From positions 1 through 12,200 of the forward strand of contig CADBFL010000024.1 in assembly GCA_902793875.1 (NCBI GenBank): 12,200 bases of DNA. The letters run 5' to 3'. Shown here one piece after another: positions 6,621 through 12,200 of the stretch. This DNA is from an uncultured Eubacteriales bacterium (GTDB taxonomy: Bacteria > Bacillota > Clostridia > Peptostreptococcales > Anaerovoracaceae). The notes under the pieces were generated by a model. That model saw nothing but the letters and a program-made list of their open reading frames with translations, was not told the origin of the DNA and searched no databases. Numbering within the stretch: the first letter of the stretch is position 1; the number at the start of each line of letters is the position of its first letter. Both the position numbers and the translations under genes were made by a program.

Positions 6621-6788
6621 ATGGCATATAAGATCTCTGACGAGTGCATCGCCTGCGGCGTCTGCAAAGACAACTGCCCTGCTGAGGCTATCGCTGAGGG
6701 TACACCTTATGTTGTCGATGAAGACAAGTGCATCGACTGCGGAGCATGTGCTGCGAACTGCCCTGTAGGCGCGCCTGCTGAGGCATAG
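6621..6788 (+). CDS. 2[4Fe-4S] ferredoxin, clostridial type
   Basis: A small electron carrier of about -400 mV type that serves anaerobic oxidoreductases such as hydrogenase or pyruvate:ferredoxin oxidoreductase. The 55-residue chain has two CxxCxxCxxxCP motifs: Cys9, 12, 15, 19 and Cys37, 40, 43, 47, which bind two [4Fe-4S] clusters. The MAYKISDECIACGVC opening is typical of clostridial ferredoxins. I start at the ATG at 6621 because AAGGAGG lies seven bases before it; an in-frame extension further upstream would run through the promoter and lacks a ribosome site. It is the only plus-strand gene here, monocistronic between its own promoter and terminator. Its physiological partner cannot be read from the neighbours. 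Confidence 0.96.
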   Translation: MAYKISDECIACGVCKDNCPAEAIAEGTPYVVDEDKCIDCGACAANCPVGAPAEA

Positions 6789-6806
6789 TCTGACACTCAG
6801 ATTATC

Positions 6807-6836
6807 AAAATCCCGTAGCGAAGGCTACGGGATTTT
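6807..6836. terminator. Bidirectional terminator between ferredoxin and rex
   Basis: AAAATCCCGTAGC (6807-6819) pairs perfectly with GCTACGGGATTTT (6824-6836) around GAAG. T-runs appear on both strands, so it can end the ferredoxin transcript and the convergent acpP-rex transcript. Confidence 0.93.
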
Positions 6837-6845
6837 ATTATGCTT

Positions 6846-7505
6846 TCATTTTGCCGTGTTCAGGTCCCTGCCTTCCTCTTCCTTGCTCTTGATCATGAAT
6901 GAAAGGGCATGCAGGCTGTCGGAAAGATGAACCGACTCCAGCGCGACGTCTTCTGGAACCACCAGATCTATGGGAGCGAAGTTCCATATCCCCCTGACTC
7001 CTCCGGCGACCAGCGAATCGGCCACCTGCTGGGCGTTCTCTCTGTTGACGCATATGATGCCTATGTCGATGCCTTCCCTGCTGACATAATCCTCAAGGTC
7101 TGCGCAGTCCAGCACCTCCACATCGTTTATGACATTGCCTATGATCCGCGGATTCACATCGAACAGTCCTATAATGTTGAATCCTATCTTATAGTAATAT
7201 GTATAGTTCGTGATCGCCTGTCCGAGATTTCCGACTCCGACTACAACTGTCTTGTATTCCCTGTCGAGACCGAGGATCTTGTTTATCTCTCTGTAAAGCT
7301 TGTCTACTTCGTATCCGTAACCCTGCTGGCCGAACTCTCCGAATGTGTTCAGATCCTGTCTGATCTGCGATGCGGTATAACCGATCATCTCACTGAGCTC
7401 GTTCGACGAGATTTTTTTGATACCCTTTGTCTGGAGATATCCCAGATATCTTCTGTAGCGAGGCAGTCTCCGAATTATCGCATTTGATACTTTCGCCTTG
7501 CCCAT
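6846..7505 (-). CDS. rex: Redox-sensing transcriptional repressor Rex
   Basis: Rex is a dimeric repressor that leaves its operators when NADH rises relative to NAD+, and controls fermentation and NADH-recycling genes. The 219-residue length is normal. An N-terminal winged helix (about 1-80) has SSNELSEMIGYTASQIRQDL and the GEFGQQGYGY turn. A Rossmann fold follows with GVGNLG (90-95), LFDVNP with Asp116, and WNFAP (174-178), ending in the C-terminal domain-swapped helix. The ATG is preceded by GGGAGAG. It lies 15 bases after acpP, so the two share a transcript. A Rex-box-like sequence sits further upstream at 7848-7866, which would allow autoregulation (inference). Confidence 0.97.
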   Translation of the reverse strand: MGKAKVSNAIIRRLPRYRRYLGYLQTKGIKKISSNELSEMIGYTASQIRQDLNTFGEFGQQGYGYEVDKLYREINKILGLDREYKTVVVGVGNLGQAITNYTYYYKIGFNIIGLFDVNPRIIGNVINDVEVLDCADLEDYVSREGIDIGIICVNRENAQQVADSLVAGGVRGIWNFAPIDLVVPEDVALESVHLSDSLHALSFMIKSKEEEGRDLNTAK

Positions 7506-7520
7506 TTGCGTCTCTCCCGC

Positions 7521-7748
7521 TTACTTGTGCTCCTCTACATAACTGACGATGTCGCCGACCTTTGTGAAGTTCTCTGCAACTTCATCAGGGATCTCGATGC
7601 CGTACTCGTCTTCTACTCCGAGGATGATCTCGACCGCGTCAAGAGAATCCGCCTCGAGGTCCTTCATGAAATCCGTATCCATCGTGATCGTCGAAGCGTC
7701 AACGTCCAGCTGTTCTGCGATCAGTTCTTTTATCTTGTCAAATACCAT
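7521..7748 (-). CDS. acpP: Acyl carrier protein
   Basis: The carrier that holds growing acyl chains as thioesters during fatty acid synthesis, in the cytoplasm. The 75-residue acidic chain has the phosphopantetheine attachment motif ADSLD with Ser35, and the typical helices FDKIKELIAEQL and GIEIPDEVAE. The ATG has AAGGAGAG upstream. It is the first gene of a pair with rex rather than sitting in a fab cluster, and it fills the place between the ABC-F gene and rex that Bacillus gives to moaC as I recall. It may be the main housekeeping ACP or a second copy; the window cannot decide. Confidence 0.95.
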   Translation of the reverse strand: MVFDKIKELIAEQLDVDASTITMDTDFMKDLEADSLDAVEIILGVEDEYGIEIPDEVAENFTKVGDIVSYVEEHK

Positions 7749-7792
7749 TTTTCATCTCTCCTTTGCTGTATGCTTTTTTCCAATACATATTG

Positions 7793-7821
7793 ATTATATT
7801 ATCTGGGAACGGCTATTTCAA
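7793..7821 (-). promoter_or_regulatory. acpP-rex sigma-A promoter
   Basis: On the minus strand TTGAAA (7816-7821) and TATAAT (7793-7798) are 17 bases apart. Transcription would start near 7786, about 38 bases before the acpP ATG. Confidence 0.88.
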
Positions 7822-7830
7822 CAGAAATAG
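7813..7830. promoter_or_regulatory. Operator-like dyad over the acpP -35 box
   Basis: Perfect inverted repeat CTATTTC (7813-7819) / GAAATAG (7824-7830) with a four-base centre, overlapping the -35 hexamer. A protein bound here would block RNA polymerase. I do not match it to the FapR or Rex consensus. Confidence 0.55.
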
Positions 7831-7847
7831 TAGGAAAATTAACAAAA

Positions 7848-7866
7848 TTGTTGAAGTTTTTCACAA
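7848..7866. promoter_or_regulatory. Rex-box-like imperfect palindrome
   Basis: One perfect half TTCACAA (7860-7866) faces TTGTTGAA (7848-7855), giving a 19-bp site against the 18-bp TTGTGAA-N4-TTCACAA Rex consensus: one half has an extra base. It lies about 60-80 bases upstream of the predicted acpP start, far for a repressor. Weak candidate for Rex autoregulation. Confidence 0.3.
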
Positions 7867-9807
7867 TCATTCCTGAAGCTCGATCCACTCGTCATAAAGC
7901 TCAGTGATCTCCTCTTCATACTCCGCCATCAGGGCCGCATTCCCGCTCATCCAGACCGGATCGGAGGCGTTCTGAGGATCCTCCATCTGCTCCTGTATGC
8001 CGGCAATGCTGCCTTCGAGCTCGTGTATCCTCTCCTCTATGCTCTCCGCCCTTCTGGCCTTTCTCCGGTCTTCGGCCTCGCGCTGCTTCTTCGCCTGCCT
8101 CTCGGCTTCGGACGATCTGATAAGGTCCTGAGTCTGACTGAGTTCATCAGAAGGCCCGGCCGGGTCTGCATGGATGTCTCCGTCACCTGCATCTGCAGCC
8201 TTTCCGGATTTTTCCAGGTAGTAGTCGAATCTGCCCTTGTACTCGTCGAGCCCGTGCTTAGTCAGCTCGAGTATGCGGTCAGGTATGATGTTAAGGAGGT
8301 ATCTGTCGTGAGAGACTATGATGAGTGTTCCTTCAAACTCCTTCAGGGCGTCTTCGACTATCTCCTTCGACTCGATGTCCAGGTGGTTGGTAGGCTCATC
8401 CAGGACCAGTGTATTGGCTCCGGACAGCATCAGCTTAAGAAGCGACAGCTTCGCCTTCTCTCCGCCCGAGAGGTCTCTGACCTGCTTGAATACATCATCG
8501 CCTGTGAACAGGAACCTTCCGAGCAGCGATCTCATATCCGTGTCGGTATAAAGGCGGTATGTGTTTTTCATCTCGCCCAGAACGGTCTCGTTTTCGTCGA
8601 GCAGCAGCTGCCCCTGGTCGTAATATCCGAATTCGACGTTGTAGCCCCGCCTCAGGTAGCCGTCGTCAGGCTTTTCGAGCCCCATGAGTATCTTCAGCAG
8701 CGTCGTCTTTCCTATGCCGTTGTCTCCGATGATGCAGACCCGCTCGCCCTTTCGCACGAGCATCTTCACGTTATCGAAGAGGAGCCTGCCTCCGAAGCTC
8801 TTCGAAAGATCCTCTGCCTCCAGCACCTCTCCCCCGCTTCTGAAGTCCGCCTCGAAGCTGAGCTTCATCTTTTCGCCGTCCGTTTTCGGCTTTTCGATGA
8901 TATCCATCATCGCCAGGCGCTTTTCTCTCGATCTCGCGCGTTTTGTGAGATGCTCCGTGCCATGCTGTTTGAAGCGGCGTATGATCTCCTCCTGGCGGGC
9001 GATCTCGGCCTGTTGCTTTTCGTATTCGCGCCTCAGTATCTCATAGCGCTCCTCCCTCTTCACGAGGAATTCCGAATAATTGCCCCTGTACGCCTCGAGA
9101 GTGCCGCTTCCGAGGTCGAATATCCGGCTGCATATTTTGTCGAGAAAGTACCTGTCGTGGGACACGACGAGAAGAGTGCCTCTGTATCCTTCGAGATATG
9201 ACTCGAGCCACGCCAGCATCCGAAGATCGAGGTGGTTGGTCGGCTCGTCCATCATCAGGACATCGGGCTTGCTCAGAAGAAGGCACGAAAGAGCCAGCCT
9301 TGTCCTTTCGCCTCCCGACAGCATGCTTATCTTCTTTCTGCGGTCTTCTTCAGTGAACCCCATGTGCGAGAGCATTGCGCCGAGCTCGCTCCTGTAGGTG
9401 TAGCCGCCCTTTCTTTCGTATTCCTCCATGAGCGCGGTGTATTCGGCGAGATCGCCGTCGAAGCTTTCGCTTTCATGGTCGGATATGGCAAGCTGAAGCT
9501 CTTCGAGGCGTTTTTCCATCGCGAAGAAATGCCTGAAGCTCTTTTCAGCCTCTTCTATAACCGTGCCGTCTCCTTCGAACTGATGCTGCTGTCTGAGATA
9601 TCCGATCCTCCGGTCGCTTCTTATGTATAGTTCTCCCGAGGACGGCTCGATATCTCCCGCTATGATCGAAAGAAGGGTCGATTTGCCCGTGCCGTTGGCT
9701 CCGACTATGCCTATGCGGTCTCCTTCGTCCACGCCAAAACAGACATCTTCAAAGATGATGTCTGTCCCGTACGATTTGCTTATGTCCTTTCCGGATATTA
9801 TCACCAT
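7867..9807 (-). CDS. ydiF: ABC-F ribosomal ATPase, YdiF type
   Basis: A soluble twin-ATPase protein without membrane segments; ABC-F members bind the ribosomal E site and help stalled or antibiotic-blocked translation. The 646 residues hold domain 1 (Walker A GANGTGKS 36-43, signature LSGGE 163-167, DEPTNHLD 187-194), a charged linker (about 245-320, the P-site tRNA-contacting region), domain 2 (Walker A GDNGIGKT 361-368, LSGGE 447-451, DEPTNHLD 470-477) and a C-terminal charged coiled coil (about 560-646). I assign YdiF from sequence likeness and from its place directly after tsaD and near rex. The ATG is three bases after the tsaD stop, so it is the last gene of the tsa operon. Target drug or stalled state cannot be read off the sequence. 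Confidence 0.95.
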   Translation of the reverse strand: MVIISGKDISKSYGTDIIFEDVCFGVDEGDRIGIVGANGTGKSTLLSIIAGDIEPSSGELYIRSDRRIGYLRQQHQFEGDGTVIEEAEKSFRHFFAMEKRLEELQLAISDHESESFDGDLAEYTALMEEYERKGGYTYRSELGAMLSHMGFTEEDRRKKISMLSGGERTRLALSCLLLSKPDVLMMDEPTNHLDLRMLAWLESYLEGYRGTLLVVSHDRYFLDKICSRIFDLGSGTLEAYRGNYSEFLVKREERYEILRREYEKQQAEIARQEEIIRRFKQHGTEHLTKRARSREKRLAMMDIIEKPKTDGEKMKLSFEADFRSGGEVLEAEDLSKSFGGRLLFDNVKMLVRKGERVCIIGDNGIGKTTLLKILMGLEKPDDGYLRRGYNVEFGYYDQGQLLLDENETVLGEMKNTYRLYTDTDMRSLLGRFLFTGDDVFKQVRDLSGGEKAKLSLLKLMLSGANTLVLDEPTNHLDIESKEIVEDALKEFEGTLIIVSHDRYLLNIIPDRILELTKHGLDEYKGRFDYYLEKSGKAADAGDGDIHADPAGPSDELSQTQDLIRSSEAERQAKKQREAEDRRKARRAESIEERIHELEGSIAGIQEQMEDPQNASDPVWMSGNAALMAEYEEEITELYDEWIELQE

Positions 9808-9810
9808 CTG

Positions 9811-10827
9811 TCAGAACTCCAGTCCCGGCACGGCGTCAAGATCGAGTTCCGTCCGCCTTCCGGATCCATATTCGTAATAGGCTGCCGAAGCGATCATCGC
9901 GCCGTTGTCCGTGCAGAGCACCGGGCTCGGTTTAAGGACATCTATCCCCCGCTCTCCCGCTTTCTTTTCCATGAGATATCTCAGTCTTGAATTGGAAGCT
10001 ACTCCTCCGGCCATGACGATGCGCTTCTGAGAGTATCTTACGGCGGCGTCCACGGCCTTGTCTGCTATGACCTCAGTGACCGCCTCCTGGAAGGACGCGG
10101 CGACGTCGTTCACGTTTATCTCTCTGCCGGCCTGTTTCTCAGTGTTCAGGTAGTTCAGGGCCTGTGTCTTGAGGCCCGAAAAGCTGAAGTCGAGGCTGCC
10201 CGGTTCGAGATATACCCGCTTGAACGCTATCGCGTCAGGATCGCCGTCCCTGGCGGCCCTGTCGATCTTCGGGCCTCCCGGATATCCGAGCCCTATGACT
10301 CTGGCGACCTTGTCGAAAGCCTCGCCCGCGGCATCGTCCCTGGTGCCGCCGAGCTTCTCGCATTTATTGTACCCCGGCACGTTCACTATCTCGGTGTGCC
10401 CTCCCGATACTATGAGAGCCATGAAAGGCGGCTCAAGATCGTGGTGCTCGAGGTAGTTCGCCGCTATGTGTCCGTGCATGTGGTTGACCCCGATAAGAGG
10501 GATATCGCAGGCGTAGGCCATCGCCTTTGCAGCGGCCACTCCGATCAGCAGGGCCCCCACAAGGCCCGGCCCGTATGTGACTCCGATGAGGTCGAGCTCG
10601 GGCGCCTTCACCCCCGCCCCGCTCAGCGCTTCGGCTATCACGTCGTTTATGCGCTCGAGGTGCTTTCTGGAGGCTATCTCGGGAACGACGCCTCCGTACT
10701 GCGTATGTATGTCTATCTGCGAGCTTATGACATTGCTCATCACAAAGCGGCCGTCCGCGACCACGGAGGCTGCTGTCTCATCGCAGCTGGTCTCTATTCC
10801 TAAAGTCAAAAATTTTCCGTCTTTCAT
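9811..10827 (-). CDS. tsaD: tRNA t6A37 threonylcarbamoyltransferase TsaD
   Basis: TsaD transfers the threonylcarbamoyl group to A37 of ANN-decoding tRNAs, working with TsaB and TsaE. The 338-residue length is typical. It begins LGIETSCDETAASVV, has the metal-binding HxxxH as NHMHGH (His116, His120; the middle residue is His where many have Glu), SGGHTE (141-146), DDAAGEAFDK (164-173), AGGVASN (273-279) and the third metal ligand in TDNGAMIA (Asp307). The ATG has no clear Shine-Dalgarno sequence; a 9-bp inverted repeat lies just upstream. It is the fourth gene of the operon. Confidence 0.98.
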   Translation of the reverse strand: MKDGKFLTLGIETSCDETAASVVADGRFVMSNVISSQIDIHTQYGGVVPEIASRKHLERINDVIAEALSGAGVKAPELDLIGVTYGPGLVGALLIGVAAAKAMAYACDIPLIGVNHMHGHIAANYLEHHDLEPPFMALIVSGGHTEIVNVPGYNKCEKLGGTRDDAAGEAFDKVARVIGLGYPGGPKIDRAARDGDPDAIAFKRVYLEPGSLDFSFSGLKTQALNYLNTEKQAGREINVNDVAASFQEAVTEVIADKAVDAAVRYSQKRIVMAGGVASNSRLRYLMEKKAGERGIDVLKPSPVLCTDNGAMIASAAYYEYGSGRRTELDLDAVPGLEF

Positions 10828-10840
10828 TTACAGTTATTCA

Positions 10841-10890
10841 GCGCGGTCAAATGCTCTGCTCGCAACGCTCATGTCGCACTATGACCGCGC
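10841..10890 (-). repeat. Inverted repeat in the rimI-tsaD gap
   Basis: GCGCGGTCA (10841-10849) and TGACCGCGC (10882-10890) pair perfectly around 32 bases, filling most of the only sizeable gap (66 bases) in this operon. There is no T-run, so it is not a terminator. It could be an mRNA processing or stabilising stem. Confidence 0.6.
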
Positions 10891-10893
10891 TTC

Positions 10894-11367
10894 CTATACC
10901 TCCACAGTGATCTCGAATTCCCCGAGCATAAGATCCATGAGGACCGCGTCCTCGCCTCCTTTGGCGTAATACCCTTTGCGCCTTCCGACCTCGCGGAATC
11001 CGAGCTTATGGTAGAGCTCCATGGCCGCCCCGTTGCCGCCTCTGACCTCGAGTGTCATGAGCCTGCAGCCGGCCTCCTTAGCCCTGTCGATAAGGTGCCT
11101 CAGAAGCATCTCTCCGAGCCCCCTGCCCCTGAACGCCTTGTCGATCACGATGTTATATATCTGGGCCTCTCCGGCGACCGTACGCATCTCGGCGTAGCCT
11201 GCCGTCTCTCCGCCCGATTCGATCACGGCAACATAGATGCCGCCGTCCTTTGAGGTGACATCCTTTGCTATCTCGTCCGCGCTCCAGGGGGAATCGAAAG
11301 AGTCCTGCTCTATCCTCGAAAGCGCCGGCACGTCATACAGTTTTGCCTGTCTTATGGTTTCATTCAT
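10894..11367 (-). CDS. rimI: GNAT N-acetyltransferase, RimI-like
   Basis: Named after the enzyme that acetylates the N-terminal alanine of ribosomal protein S18. The 157-residue GNAT fold shows IRQAKLYDVPALSRIEQ at the start, the acetyl-CoA pyrophosphate loop RGRGLGEMLL (about 80-89), LEVRGGNGAAMELYHKLGFREVG and a C-terminal extension of about ten residues beyond a minimal RimI. The ATG has AGAGG eight bases upstream and lies 11 bases after tsaB. Its place between tsaB and tsaD is the usual one; the real substrate remains inferred. Confidence 0.93.
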   Translation of the reverse strand: MNETIRQAKLYDVPALSRIEQDSFDSPWSADEIAKDVTSKDGGIYVAVIESGGETAGYAEMRTVAGEAQIYNIVIDKAFRGRGLGEMLLRHLIDRAKEAGCRLMTLEVRGGNGAAMELYHKLGFREVGRRKGYYAKGGEDAVLMDLMLGEFEITVEV

Positions 11368-11378
11368 AAACGCAGCCT

Positions 11379-12146
11379 CTATACTTTTGCAGTCCGTATC
11401 CTGTCGCTGAGCGTGCCCGCCTTCAGCCTCTGCTCCGCCTCGGCAAGGCGCATGTATTCAGGCAGAAGCTCATCGTAAGCGACCGTCGCGCCCTCTGCTG
11501 CCTTTCTCAGCGCGATCGCCGCGACCGCTTCAGCGCTCTGGTACCTCACGCTTTCATCTGCGAACAGATACGAGCCCTCCGGCATCATGTCCTCTATTAT
11601 CTCTCCGTAGGCGTCGATGCCGTCGCCCGTGAAGAACGCGGACGCGCCTTCGCGCCCGGAGATCATCTTCTTCAGCTCTTCGAGAAGATCTTCTATCATG
11701 TACTGCTTTTCTGCCAGCGCCGGAGTCAGAGCCTTCACGCCCTGATCGGCGGCATACGCCGCAGCATATGTCTGATGCCTTCTGGCGTTTATCACCGGCA
11801 CGATGTATTCCGCCCCTTCGTCCGATGCTTTGCGGCGGGATCCCTCAGCCAGAGCTTCGACCGACGAAACTGCTATGCACGGAAGATCCAGCATCTGCGC
11901 CATGGTCCTGGCCGTGGTGACTCCTATCCTTATGCCTGTGAAGGAGCCCGGTCCTGCGGACGCGGCGATATGCGTCAGCTCATCCTTTCCGGCGCCTGCC
12001 TTTACGAGCGCCTCGTCGATGAGAAGTATCATCCCTCTCAGATGGTTCATCTCTTCGCCGGATGAGGCGCAGAATATCCTGCCCTCATCATCGATGACGG
12101 CTGCCGATCCGTATTTGCCTGTTGTCTCAAGAGCCAGTATCTTCAT
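11379..12146 (-). CDS. tsaB: t6A biosynthesis protein TsaB
   Basis: TsaB is an ASKHA-fold partner that stabilises TsaD in t6A synthesis; it has no catalytic metal site of its own. In 255 residues it shows MKILALETTGKYGSAAV, HLRGMILLIDEAL, and the family motif SAGPGSFTGIRIGVTTAR (63-80). The C-terminal half is less conserved, as usual. It starts five bases after the preceding stop codon and ends 11 bases before rimI. Confidence 0.96.
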   Translation of the reverse strand: MKILALETTGKYGSAAVIDDEGRIFCASSGEEMNHLRGMILLIDEALVKAGAGKDELTHIAASAGPGSFTGIRIGVTTARTMAQMLDLPCIAVSSVEALAEGSRRKASDEGAEYIVPVINARRHQTYAAAYAADQGVKALTPALAEKQYMIEDLLEELKKMISGREGASAFFTGDGIDAYGEIIEDMMPEGSYLFADESVRYQSAEAVAAIALRKAAEGATVAYDELLPEYMRLAEAEQRLKAGTLSDRIRTAKV

Positions 12147-12151
12147 GTGTT

Positions 12152-12200
12152 TCAGTAGATCTCCGCTGTCCTTTCATTCTCGCTGTCCCCGTAGCCGAGG
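12152..12200 (-). CDS. tsaE: C-terminal end of upstream gene, probably tsaE (partial)
   Basis: Fifteen codons ending in TGA (12152-12154) are open to the right edge on the minus strand, reading GYGDSENERTAEIY near the end. The TGA is five bases before the tsaB ATG. The usual Firmicutes order tsaE-tsaB-rimI-tsaD predicts TsaE, the t6A-complex ATPase, but the tail is too short to identify by itself. Confidence 0.5.
   Translation of the reverse strand, partial: LGYGDSENERTAEIY

Noticed and set aside
7813..7830. FapR or Rex assignment for the dyad over the acpP promoter
   Set aside because: The sequence does not match either consensus as I know it, so it is left as an unassigned dyad.
8023..9201. 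Plus-strand open frame of 392 codons opposite the ABC-F gene
   Set aside because: Opposite a clear two-domain ATPase gene, without motifs or a ribosome site.
1..12200. Mobile elements, CRISPR arrays, tRNA/rRNA genes, toxin-antitoxin or defence genes
   Set aside because: No direct repeat array, transposase motif, tRNA-like fold or defence domain was seen; composition is even across the window.

Overview
The window reads as chromosomal core DNA of an anaerobic member of the Firmicutes, most likely class Clostridia. Supporting points are strong AGGAGG-type ribosome binding sites, a HrcA/CIRCE-controlled groESL operon, a small clostridial 2[4Fe-4S] ferredoxin, a Rex repressor, and a gene order close to the tsaEB-rimI-tsaD-ydiF-rex-groESL-guaA neighbourhood that I recall from Bacillus subtilis. 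Base composition looks slightly above 50% G+C. Genus and family cannot be fixed from the sequence alone. Nothing mobile is visible: no transposase, integrase, CRISPR array, tRNA or rRNA.

Layout, left to right (all genes are on the minus strand except the ferredoxin): (1) guaA, cut by the left edge, downstream of guaB; together they make GMP from IMP. The guaA product starts at its ATP-pyrophosphatase domain and has no glutaminase domain. (2) A 434-base gap rich in inverted repeats, holding the groEL terminator, a second terminator-like hairpin, an unexplained 13-bp inverted repeat and two matching GTTA-N8-TAAC dyads upstream of guaB. (3) The groES-groEL operon with a textbook sigma-A promoter and a CIRCE operator. 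(4) An ogg-type 8-oxoguanine DNA glycosylase whose GTG start abuts the stop of an unusual P-loop NTPase/Asp23-like fusion protein. (5) A divergent plus-strand ferredoxin gene with its own promoter and a bidirectional terminator. (6) acpP-rex, with a strong promoter overlapped by a dyad. (7) tsaE (last 15 codons only), tsaB, rimI, tsaD and an ABC-F ATPase, closely packed as one operon.

The genes group into functional modules. tsaE/tsaB/tsaD make the t6A modification of ANN-decoding tRNAs, rimI is a GNAT acetyltransferase, and the ABC-F protein acts on ribosomes, so the right-hand operon is translation-related. Rex senses NADH/NAD+ and is paired with acyl carrier protein, suggesting a redox/lipid link. 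GroES/GroEL fold proteins, and guaB/guaA supply guanine nucleotides.

I see no clear-cut novel defence or metabolic system. The best leads are the glutaminase-less GuaA, the NTPase-Asp23 fusion beside ogg, the acpP-rex pairing with its operator-like sites, and the structured DNA between groEL and guaB.
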